The notes beneath the pieces are model-generated. The model made no database searches. It saw only the letters and a list, made by a program, of their open reading frames with translations, and was not told the DNA's origin. Positions 49,907 through 61,250 of a stretch of DNA of 64,000 bases are shown piece by piece. Source of the DNA: Nissolia schottii. Taxonomy: Eukaryota > Streptophyta > Magnoliopsida > Fabales > Fabaceae. Every line of letters starts with the position of its first letter. The first letter of the stretch is position 1. Location: assembly GCA_003254905.1 (NCBI GenBank), contig QANU01016478.1, positions 76,333 through 140,332 on the forward strand, read 5' to 3'. The translations under genes and the position numbers were made by a program.

Positions 49907-52900
49907 ATGGTGGTGACGTGCAGCTCCATCATCTCCATGTCCACCATCTCATCTCCACCACTCCGCAACCTCGCCTTCCATCACTCACTCCTACCATCTT
50001 CCGCTCACCCTCTCCGGAAAAACCCCACATTGAGGTTCACTGCCGCCGCCACCAAAATCCGAAGCCTCGCGAGAGAAGCAGAAGGTTACGACGATCCAAA
50101 AGCTGGCGTCGCCGTCTACAAGCCCAAATCATACGAGGTGCTCGTCACCGACGCCGCCAATTCCCTCGCTTTCGCCCTCCAGGACGGGAAGCTCCGCCTC
50201 GAGATCGATTTCCCGTAAGTTAGTTATGTTAGTTACAGTTTGTTAGAATTCAGTTATTCACAAAGCAGCACAGCTTTGTATGTAAACTCTGTTGTTGACT
50301 CAATTCAGTGAAGATGCTTGATTCACTTGCATGACCCCCAAAATCTGTGCTAAAACAGTGACTCTTGTTTATAAAAACATCAACATTGAATGAATTTACT
50401 CTCATTTTTGGTGTTCAACACCAAAAGCTGGTAACTTTACACTCATTTTAGTGCATGACCCCCAAATCAGTGCTGAAACTGTAGCCCCCATTTTCTAAAA
50501 ATTTCAACTTTGAACAACTTTACTTATCATTTTTAGTGTTCAACACCAAGAGCTAGTTCTTCTTTTTCATAGCTTATCATCCCTATTCCCTATAGCCTAT
50601 TTATACTTAAGATTGCTTTTCCAATTCTGTATGCATTGCATGGTTTCAATGTTCCCATGTGACAGTTGAGGCAAGTTTGGGAACAGATTTTTCTTGGGAA
50701 ATAATTGCTTTTTCTTTTTTTAATGGAAGTTGTCAGCTTTTGATTATAAACTGCTATGAACTCAAACAAGCTTATCTGAACGCACACATATCATTTCGAA
50801 AATGCTCACTACCAATATCAGTTGTGAAGTGTGCACTCATGATGGTTTAGTTTCTTTTTTGAGTCATAGATGTTATACGATTTTATGTCAACAACATGCG
50901 TTGAACCTACAACTTTAGGACTTGAACTTCTGGTTGTGGCTTTTGTGTGCTCTCATCTCTTTTTTCGTCCTGACTTTTGCTCTCTTGGGTTATTTCTGCA
51001 GGCCCTTACCCAGCAACATATCTTCGTACAAGGTACTATTCTTTGCTTTCATGAAACAAACGTTATCAAGTGACTAATTATTTTCGGTTTTGGTCCTCAT
51101 TGTATCTAGGTGCAAACTTGTCAAGTGCAGTGTTATTATTGATAATTGACAGCGCCTTACCTTGTTATGGGGCATCAACAATTTTTTTATTTTCGGAATG
51201 GATCATTACTCCAAAGTTCATCTTCTAATTCTTTTCTCATTAGTACTTAGGATTGTTTTTCAACATATTAGTCCGTTTAGTTGATTTTTGTATCTATACT
51301 ACTGTATGCTAAGCTTACATTGAATTCGTGCTTCAAGAAACTGTTCTAATTCGTAGTTAATTGACCTTTGCGAGGCATGCGTCTCAATACATTGCACATA
51401 ATTTTCTCAAATTCCTAAATATTTCAAGGGATCTTCAGATGAGTTCATTGATGCCAACATTCAACTTGCCCTGGCTGTTGTGAGAAAGCTCCAGGAGAAA
51501 AAGGAAACCAGAGCTTGCATAGTAAGAAACACATTCTTTTCTTCCCTTCCATCCGTAGAAGAACTTATTATTGTCATGTGTATATTTTCACCCTGTTCTT
51601 GGAGAAGATGTTACTAAATTTGTGTTGTGCCTACTTGTAGGTATTCCCTGACAAGCCGGAAAAGTGCAGAGCCACTCAATTGTTTAAAGCAGCTCTAGAT
51701 TCAGTAATAAAAACACACTCATTATGAATTTATTCCCCATCTTTCTGGTGAATTGATTCCTATTCAATTTATGACATTTTTCTTAATATAATTTTTCCTT
51801 CAAAAATCACACCATTAGAAAGAGTAATGCTTACACTATTTACTTTCACAGTTCATGGACATTTGTCATGACAAATGCTATCATATTCAGATTACAGCCT
51901 CTCATTTGTGAAGTGTCATTTTTTGTTTTGCCTCCAGATTGATGGCATTACTATTGGTTCATTAGATGATGTCCCTGCTGGACCTATGACTTCATTTTTT
52001 AGATCCGTTAGGAGCACCCTTGATTTTGACTTTGAAGACGACAATGAAGGTTAGTTCTTGGGGGAAAATGGCATCATCACACTGTACTAAGTTAATAACT
52101 TTTTTCAAGTGACCATGTTCGGAAATTATGGACTACTGTTTATCAAACTATTCTTGACACTGTTGTAGTCTAGCTTTGTAAGTTATATGCATGATGCTGA
52201 TGATGATAGTAATAATAATATTTTTTTGTGCTATCATTTCTCAATGTAGGTCGTTGGCAGTCTAGTGAGCCTCCTTCACTCTACATTTTCATTAACTGCA
52301 GTACACGCGAACTTGCTTATATAGAGAAGTATGTGGTATGGTGTCTCTGCCATCTGAAGGCTTCCTGAACCTCTTTTTCCATTTAAGATCTTTGATGTTT
52401 GTATGAACTCTCTCTTATCTGAAATGGCTTGGCATTGGCTTCTATATTCAGAAAGTGTTTTTTTTTTTTTTTTCCTTTTTCATTGGTGATATTATGCAAT
52501 AATATGTTATATCGTGAACCCTTTCATTTGATTTTGGTTCAGCATGTAATACTCTGGTCTGCATAGAATTAGTTTCTAAGTGTATCCCCTCAGTCTCTCA
52601 CAGTAACAAGATCCTAGGTTAGATCGCCTTTGTTGGAGAAATGTATGAGAAACTCTTAATATAGGTAATTATATATCTGATTGAACAGAATATATTCTGT
52701 CATTGGCTTCACCTAGCTGGTGGTTTGATGTATATCTTCTATTGTTACTACTTGGATTTTGCAGGAAAAATTTGCTACATCAACACCAACACTTTTATTT
52801 AATCTTGAACTAGACACACTGCGGTATGTTTATAATTTTTTTAGTTTTCATTTATGCCCAAATCCTTACACTTAATATACTTATTTTTGACAGAATAATT

Positions 52901-54357
52901 ATTGAATTCGCAGTGCTGATTTAGGCCTTTTGGGCTTCCCAACCAAAGATCTGCACTACCGCTTCCTTTCACAATTCACTCCGGTGTTTTACATTCGAAT
53001 TAGAGAGTATTCCAAGGTACCACTTGACCTTTATTTATTAAATTCTCTCCATTTATTGATCATTTTCTCAAATAATTGGCATCAATTGTTTCTTTTTTAT
53101 GTTTTCAAGACAGTTGCAATAGCACCTTATATTGTCAATTACACTGGAGCAGTGTTCCGCCAGTATCCAGGTATGGCTATTTATATCGGTATCTCCATTG
53201 AGAGAGTGTATTCAGATCATAATTTTCCCCCCTACTTAGTGGGAAAAGGTTTGGTGGGGATTATATTAATATTGTGATCACATATTACATCAAATAAATA
53301 TTAATATTAATAAATACTAAAACAAAAATGGAATGCGGTGCAGAGAGAGTGGTGAAAAAGTATGATAAACTCTGCTTTTTGTACCAGTTGCTGCATGACT
53401 CATACTTTTATTTGCCAATGATAGAGATGATGATGCACTAAATTGTTTCTTCATAATATGTTCAGGTCCTTGGCAGGTGATGCTTAAACAAGCAGATGGT
53501 TCCTATGCTTGCATAGCAGAAAGTGCAACGCGCTTCACCCTTGGTGAAGTAAATTCATGAACTTGCCTCATTTGCTTTTTAACTTCAAATATACTTTCAT
53601 GTTAATCTATTGACTCTCGATCTAGGCCAAAGAAGAACTGTTGAGGGTCCTTGGACTTCAAGAAGAAGAGGGAAGCTCTCTAGAATTTCTTCGTAGAGGC
53701 TACAAGGTTTTTTTTTTCCTTTTGTTAGTTAATAAACAGTTTCTGTTAGTTTTGTCCATGCTTGTTGCTTGTCTGCTATGGCTATATATTTTTAGTCGAA
53801 TGTTCTTTTTCTTCTTGGAAATTTCGCATATTCCTGTTGTCCTACACTGCATTTCTTATAGCGATCTTGTACTCCCTCATGTCATGTGCACCTAACAATT
53901 CTTTACAGTGTCTTCACCAAGCTTAGTGCAGTTGAGGTTTCCACTCACTTTCAGATCTTGTTCTTTTCCCTTGTTCTATTTATTTGCATGAAAGTACCGT
54001 TGGTTGCAGTATAATGTTCTTCTTTATTGAAGATTAAGGGTAGGTGCATATCCTTAACAAGTTCTTGCACAACTCCTTACTCCTCTTGGATTTAATACAA
54101 CTACACAAGATTGTTAAACTTTTAAATTAACTCTTGAACTCTTGCGAGTTTACAAGTTTAGGTCTCGGAATCGAGTTAACTCCCTTAAAAATCTGGATAT
54201 TTTTTACTCGTTGTGTGTTTACTTCTTGTATCTTAACTTTTGGCCATATCTCTTGTTCAGCTGTAAATCTGCTGCCTACATTGCGTGATAATTGCAGGCA
54301 AGCACTTGGTGGGAAGAAGATTTTGATTTGGAAGTATCTTCTGCATGGAGGAGTTGA
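49907..54357 (+). CDS. LPA3: LPA3-type photosystem II assembly factor (DUF1995), 12 exons, 379 aa
   Basis: Exons are 49907-50214, 51002-51032, 51429-51521, 51641-51703, 51938-52049, 52250-52335, 52765-52823, 52914-53016, 53110-53170, 53466-53548, 53626-53706 and 54298-54357. All are GT-AG and in frame. Arabidopsis LPA3 (Low PSII Accumulation 3) is a chloroplast protein that helps bring newly made CP43 into photosystem II. The first 45 or so residues are Ser- and Pro-rich with a few basic residues, as in a transit peptide. From [10 protein letters not shown] the match to LPA3 is close throughout: [81 protein letters not shown] and [15 protein letters not shown]. The ATG at 49907 is chosen as the first ATG in the open frame; ATG 49937 (MSTISS) is a possible alternative. 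Exon 1 is markedly GC-rich compared with the rest. Confidence 0.93.
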
Positions 54358-54997
54358 TCACTCTACTCTCCTTGAAGAGATTCTGTCTTATTGGATCCAC
54401 ATGCAGTGGTCGTTGAATGCACGCACATAAATCATGGAAGGCATTTACTACAGAACCCCACATTTTCATTTTTGTATTAAAAAGTATTCTTTGTTGTAAT
54501 ATTCCCATTTTTGCTATTCTGGCAAAGAAATATTAGGAGGAATTTCCAAACTCAATTGTAACTTGACGTCAAATTGTGGGAATCCACCAATGTATATCAG
54601 CAGTTAGTGTGACAAATGACAATAGATTGGGCCCAACAGTTTGATTTGCTTAGTTGTATAATAAATACAAGAAGATTTCCCATGTTTGGTCAATTTGCAT
54701 AAGGGATGCTATATAGGATACAAGGTTGCACATGGATGATATTGATGTATGTTATATGAATCCTTAAATTATGCCTTGCCTTGATTGATTGCAGGATGTT
54801 AGAGGAGAATTACACCAAATATGATAACTGATTTGGTTAATGGTTAATACGATGCGTGAACTTGATTGAAATTAGATTTATGTTAACTACAATGTCAATG
54901 TTTTACCCAAAAATCAAAATTTGTATATGCCAAAACCATATAAGCTAACATGTTTCCAGCTGATGAGTACAGAGTTTAGAATAGTCCAACAGATGAA
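54358..54997. other. Convergent 3' region between LPA3 and the CNGC gene
   Basis: The two genes end toward each other with 640 bases between stop codons. AATAAA-like signals include ATAATAAATAC near 54658 on the plus strand. The transcripts may overlap at their 3' ends. Confidence 0.5.
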
Positions 54998-57900
54998 TCA
55001 CTCTGAACCGTAAGCACTGTAGTCAGGTTCTGCGGGCTTCTGGATGCTCCCCAGGTCAATGGAACTCGGATCAGAAGGCCTTTGACCACGACGGGCATTA
55101 GTAGCAAAGCGGGAAGCCAACATGGTTGTGCCGAATCCAATCCTAGATGAAGTCCGAACCAAGGTCCTCACAGAATCACCACCATCTTCATAATCAGACT
55201 CATACCACTCCTCCTCCTTCCGTCTCAGCTCAGCAACTCTCCTTCTGGCATGCCGCCTCCACGCAGCTTGAATGTAGACAGCAGCCCATGTTCTCCACTG
55301 CTGCGAGTAGAACCGGAAGGTATGCTGAACCTGCCTACTGTGAATGTGCCTAAACTGTGAAGCAACAAACTTCAGCTCCTCAGCTTCCAATGCAAATGCC
55401 TCCACCTCATTGATGGCCTTTACTGTCCTAGTAGACGATGGCAAGCTTGCGGCGGATTTCGGGTCCAGCGCCCATGTTAGCAGCTCCTCTCCACAGAAGT
55501 CGCCTTCCTTCAGAAGGCCCCTGTTGAAGAATCCACTCCTTCCACCGTCTGTGGTGACACTCTCTAGGCGGCCGCGTATGATGAATAGCATCTCGTTCAC
55601 GGGGTCTCCTTCCCTAACTATGTAAGTGCTTTCTGTGTACAAACTAGGCTTTAGTCTCTCACATATAGCATCAAGCAAGCGTTCCTCCATGTTGGCAAAG
55701 AGAGGAACCTGAAATATATCACATATAGGTAAGATTAATGAGAAACTGAAGACTTAGAAGTTGCACTCTTATCAATACATACAAAGAAATTCTGTATGTG
55801 TTGAAAAAAGGTATACATCTCATTCATAATTTAACACACAGCTGTTGGATTTAGTTTTAATGCCCGGGTGGTGTAAAAAGTTTTTGCAAAGTTATCCAAT
55901 TATGCGTTGTCATCATTTAAAGTACTTGACTCTTGCATGAAGTATCTCAGAAGTCACACATATAAGTGCATATGATTGGTTGACAGTGAAAAATGCTAAG
56001 CTTTAAGCTATTATACTAAAAATACAATAAAAGTAAGATAGTAATGATTAATGACCTACTAAGCTAGTATTACTAAGTACTAGTAGCCTCTAAGAATGTC
56101 TCCTATAACAATGAGTCATCTCAAAAAACACAAGTTAATATTTCTAAGTACTCACCCTTCTGACCAAATTCAAACAAAGATGGCGTTTGATATCTCTCCT
56201 GAGATCCTTTGGAAGACTCTGAACCAAGTTCTCTTCGTCCACTCCTCTGGTGTTCAGCCATTTGTATTGGTCGTAGCGCCGGACTCTTTCCCTTAGCTCC
56301 GGAGGAAGCAAGCGATGATGCATCCATTGCTCAGAGTCACGTCTCTTGATCCTCATTTCCTCGAGACGAACCGACATTGATTGAAGGTATGTCTGTCCAA
56401 TTTGCACGATAACACAGATTAGACTTACTATGTAGATTAGAACATTGACTTGTCCCTTAACCATTGGTTGGAAGTGAGTGTCAACTTTTCTCCTAACAAA
56501 TGGTTTAAGGGACAACTCAGGGCATCCCTTCAAAGATGGACGATAAACGTGTACAAATAACATTGTTCTATATAGAAATACTGCAAATCTATTTAGCCTA
56601 TTCTAGTCAAACAAATCAAAATATGAATATCACAAATAGTGCAAAGTATTTTGCTTACCTGCATGTTTCCAATCAGCATAGCAAAAAGGACAAGCCCCAT
56701 GATAGCTATTACTATGGAAAACATAACCTCTCTAGGGTAGGTGCTGGTTAGAAGCCCCTGACCAAGTGTACTGTTATAAATCAAAAATACAGAAGGAGGG
56801 AGCTTAGTCTTGTAAAACTTGGCAAGGCATGTCACAAATAGTTATGAAGGACTTAATAAAATTGTACTTATAAATTAGCTAGCAACAAAAAAAAAATGTA
56901 TGAGATTGGTGACTGCTTGGTTTGAAGCATGAATCCCTGCATGCATTGAGGAATTCATATGAAAAATAAATGATGTTAACAAGAATAATAGACACTATGG
57001 GAACTAGAGCACTTACGTGACTCGATCGCTATTAATGCTCATGAAATATACTAAGATGGATTTACTCTGACTACTTATAGTGACATTCATCTTTAGGTGA
57101 TAATTCGTGGTAGATCCTCCCACCATTACACGAAACTGAAAGGAGGAATGCATAATGGATCCTCTCATGTGAAAGAAATTACACTTGACCTTGTCATCTA
57201 CACCATTACATTTTCACCTTTTTAACATTTTTACTCTTTTAAGGTAACTTAATTAGTGGTGGAGAGGTGCAAGGTCATGCTCAATTTCAACAAGAGAGAA
57301 CCCTCTTTTGGTAGAAATGGAGTAAACCATCAAATTCGTTCCTAAGGTTGGCAACGTTCATCAAGTTTGTCTCCAAACTATGAAAAATATCAAATTCGTC
57401 CCTAAGGTTGCCAAAAGTCGATCAAATGACCAATGCCAAAGGACTAATTTGATTGACTTTTGATAACCTTGGGGCCGAACTTGACGGATGTTACCAACCT
57501 TGGGGACAAATTTGATGATTTACTCGACAAAAATGTCACTCTGCAAGTGCTCATCATTGCACAATTCTACCTGGCGCTCCCCATTAGCATCTAATGACTT
57601 TTCTAATTGTAGAGGATATGCAGGACGAAGGAATGTTACCTCAAGTTTTGAAGGCCGAACCATAAACAGTAACAGAATTTAGGGAAGACTTCTATGGAAG
57701 CAACAATATCAGACTGAATTGCACTCTTGAAGATCCCATAGTTAAATGCAGGGTTATCATCCTCAACAAAGCATTTGCTCTTGAGGACTTTTTCGCTGAC
57801 ATTCCTCCAGCTTTCGTACCCTGAGATGTGCCTGTTCGAGCTGCCACAGTACAAGAAATGTGTGTTGCATCCTTCAACCGCGTTACAAGCTTGCTTCCAG

Positions 57901-60421
57901 CATGTGTCATTGCGTTCTATGGCTAGTAAGTACCACACAGAGCCTGTTATCTGAAAATACAAATCAAAAGAATTATTATTACTCCATATATTATGGAAAA
58001 TTCTCTTCATAGTTCATGCTACAAATAGTAGTGATTACTAGCTAGTGTGATACTTGGTTGATTATTTCTATCAACAATGCCACTCAAATTAAGTATATAG
58101 TAATGCTACACAGCCAGAAAAATGTGCAGTTAGAAATCTTTGACAGAAATTATGGAAGTTGTTGGATGAAAAACGAAATGATATTACTCACTTATTCATT
58201 CAAAAGTAAATAATCATATCACATCATACAATAACTAAAATTTGGCAGTTATTGACTCTGCAGCATTTTTCTTCGAGATTAATTTGATAAGGGAAAACTC
58301 TAGTTAATCCCCTTCATTCAACTTAAGGTCGCATGCACTTTGGTCCTCAAACTTTTGGAATGTGCAAATATAACTACTAAATATTTTCAAATGTGCATTT
58401 TAGTTATTTTTTTCTTCTTCTGATTCTCCGCGAAACCTTAACAAAAACTGTCACAACTAAAGTTGAGTGAATATGATTTATACAGAATTCTTGATTAGAA
58501 AAAGTTCAATTGACACTCTTTTAACTTAAGTTTTAGTGCATTGTGGTCTTGAAACTTATATAAAATGGGACAAAATTTGAGAGTATTTGTTGATAAAATT
58601 AACAGATGGACTAATCTGGGCACATTATAAAGTTTGGGGACGTAGCTGCATATTTTTAAAGTTGAAGGAAAAAAGAAAATGCACATGATCTTAAGTTGAA
58701 GGGCGAGCTAGAACTTTTCCCATTTTGATATACTGTTAGTATAAAGTGTTTTACAGTTTACACTGCCTATCAATCATTTACGTGATGATGTGAGAGGTCA
58801 CGATTGAAAGGAGAACCAAAGAAGAAGGATTGTCGTTTTACATGATGGTACTTACGTGACTAGCAAGCATGTACCAGATCAAATAGTATGTGGCTCCTAC
58901 CAGTGCATTCTCAGAGAACACACCAGCTGTCTTCTTAACTTCTGAAGCTAAAGGTAGAAACCTTACAAATCTTGGAAAATATTGCAAGATCACAATTCTC
59001 AACAGTGCCTGTTTTGTACCCAACACCTCCGCACGCCTTGATCTGTAAAGGTATTTCCACACCACAATCTGCAACAAAAACATGTTACTTGGTTCTCGTT
59101 CTGGCAACTCAATTCTGACAAATAATTCTAGTGGCCGTGGATGGAACTTTCTTGCAAACCTGTGGCATAGGCAGCACAGAAATCAAGTCGACAATGAAGT
59201 ACCGCTGCAAGTATCTGGAGGCGATCTTGCCGGGATCTATGACGAGCTCGCCTCTCCCAAACACCCGGGAGGAGGGGGCGATGTAGGCCGTCCGGAACTG
59301 GAACAGTATGCGGAGGATATAGATGGAGTCCAGGGCCGTCCTGAGCCCGGCGGTGAAGCTGGCGAGGGTGTTATCTATGGCCAGGCAAAATGACTTGTGG
59401 TTGAAGTAAGGGAGGTAAAAGAAGAAAGGGTCGCAAGCCACAGAGAAGATGCAGAGGATCTCGAAGAACTTGTTCCAATAAAGAAGGGTCTTGTCTTGAG
59501 GGTCAAACACTTTCTTCTCGGAGACTTTGAGATCTTCCGGGAAGACCACCCAAGTGGTGACTCCGGTCTTGAGTGTTCTTCCGATTGTTCTTAGTCCATC
59601 TGATCCTTTCTTCACTCCTCCCTTAAAGGAGTGCGATTGATTCCTCCGTTTGCGGCCAAGGAAGGGTAGGCAATCCCAGATGGAACTTAGCTTGTTCATC
59701 CCACTTGTACTATTTGAATTGTATGACAAGTTAGAATTCAGATCATCCAACCTACATCATCCAAAACTCTATTTCTCAGCTTCAAAGATGCTTATTTGCC
59801 CTTCAACACCATACAGAATAACAGTAGCGCTCTACTGTCAGAAATTCTGCTTTTATGGCATTTTCTAGAGGAAAAACTAACAAGAACATATAACAACTTA
59901 ATTCGCATTTGAACATGATACAAAATACTCAATTTAGATCTTCTATGGTGAAGATTGGTGGTAAAATGACAAGACAAGGGATTAAAGTGTGAATAAGTCT
60001 TCACTTTTTCATTTTAGAGGATCTAAATCTCAGAAGGAAAGTAACAATACAATGCCAGAAGAAGAAGAAACTGCTAAAATCTTTTTGCAAAACATAAGAA
60101 TGGTTGTTAAATTGACTAGAGTGAGATGGTCCATTTACCCATCCAAGGGCCAACTTGGTACATTATCCTCTGCTAACAAAATTCTGACAAAGTTCTTTTT
60201 TGCTTTCTAGCCTTTTACTTAAAATCTACTTAACCACTCCTTTAAATATTTGATTTTGTTCCCTTAATAAAATCTCTTAACTTATCAACATTTAAAGGCA
60301 AGATGAACAATAAAATATGATTTTTTATTTTTTATTTTTAAATTTTTTTTAGCATTCTATACCTTACAAACTTCTCCTTTTGGCCTCCAATATACTGTGA
60401 CTTGTAACCAGAGTCAAACAT
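54998..60421 (-). CDS. CNGC: Cyclic-nucleotide-gated ion channel, group II (CNGC5/6/9-like), 7 exons, 744 aa
   Basis: Exons are 60363-60421, 59160-59751, 58856-59068, 57640-57950, 56659-56770, 56156-56392 and 54998-55708. Exon 1 encodes only MFDSGY...EKFVR and is followed by DDLNSNLS, as in other group II members. GLRTIGRTL, PEDLKVSEKK and VFDPQDK also place it there. S1 is about residues 110-135 (WNKFFEILCIFSVACDPFFF). SSRVFGRGELV follows S2-S3, and the pore region is YCLWFGLQNLSTLGQGL at about 383-400. The C-linker has RDSEQWMHHRLLP. The cyclic-nucleotide-binding domain is about 515-640, with the phosphate-binding cassette GDFCGEELLTWALDP at 577-591. An IQ calmodulin site (IQAAWRRHARRR) lies at 654-665. 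These plasma-membrane channels carry Ca2+ and other cations. A GTAAGT donor at 61131 suggests a 5' UTR intron. Confidence 0.93.
57157..57310. mobile_element. Foldback MITE, family M1, in intron 4 of the CNGC gene
   Basis: The left end GGATCCTCTCATGTGAAAG and right end CAACAAGAGAGAACCC are inverted. The middle TCTTTTAAGGTAACTTAATT is the reverse complement of the middle of 38208-38378. Same family, second copy in this window. Confidence 0.65.
57322..57530. mobile_element. Foldback MITE, family M2, in intron 4 of the CNGC gene
   Basis: The left arm (AGTAAACCATCAAATTCGTT at 57322, CTAAGGTTGGCAAC) and right arm (TTGGGGACAAATTTGATGATT to 57526) are inverted repeats of about 90 bases around a short loop near 57435. 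It follows directly after the M1 element. Confidence 0.75.
58283..58733. mobile_element. Foldback element, about 450 bp, in intron 3 of the CNGC gene
   Basis: The left end (AAGGGAAAACTCTAG ... CATTCAACTTAAGGTCGCATG) is matched in inverse by the right end (GCACATGATCTTAAGTTGAAG ... CTAGAACTTTTCCC). No coding content. Confidence 0.65.
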
Positions 60422-61250
60422 TTTGAAGAAATAACACAGCCAGGAAAATAGCAGATTTGTCTAGCAGTTTCCTGTCATGCTAGAGAATTTAGTATTCCAT
60501 TTCCTGCAATGCAGATAAATAAAGCCAATGAAATTATAGCTCTAAAATATGAATGAATTATATATATAACAAAAAGTGACAAAATAATCCTTAGAAGATT
60601 AAAGGCTCGTTAATTTGAATGGATCAAAATTTGTCCCTAACCATAGGATTTGGAACGTTTCTTTGTGTTCTTAATTAACTATACACTATTTCAGTTCATG
60701 TATACAATGAAATGATGATGATTCGGGGTCATTCCCAAGTCTAATACAAAATACATTGAATCATGCATATCATGGTTTCAAATTGCAAACTGCAATATTA
60801 TAGATAAGGGAACTGCCACAACCATATCACACTGCCATTGCAGTGTGACTCCCAATCACGGAAAACGAACGCAATGTAACCGCATCACATCCCCAATAAA
60901 CGCACAAAAATTTCACGTCGCAGTAGTTGCAATGTGTGTCACGTTGATGATCGCAATTTAAAACCATGATCGTGTGCAAATTTGTCTGTTTCCACAATCA
61001 TTTCCATAGTTGAAGGGAAAAAATGGAATAGAGTTTTATTTTATTTTTTTATAATCGACGAAAGAACGAACAATTAGATCAACATTAAAAAAAGGACACA
61101 TTGTAAATGAAATGAAGAGAGAAGAACTTACTGTAACAATGTTTGAGGGCCTTGGTTGTGTAGAAAGTGATTGCTAAATTGTGAGGTTAGGAGAGGGATG
61201 ACATGACCAATACAAGCCTAATGATTTTTTAAGGTAAGAGAAAGAGATGG
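60422..61250. other. 5' untranslated/intron region of the CNGC gene with a foldback MITE at 60769-60970
   Basis: The inner MITE has terminal inverted repeats ATCATGGTTTCAAATTGC (60769) and GCAATTTAAAACCATGAT (60953-60970). On the minus strand a splice donor (ACA|GTAAGT) at about 61131 would put a leader exon upstream. The acceptor is not resolved. AT-rich otherwise. Confidence 0.5.

Noticed and set aside
49855..50223. A second reading frame over LPA3 exon 1
   Set aside because: GC-rich exon gives an Arg/His-rich shadow frame; only the frame starting at 49907 continues through all downstream exons.
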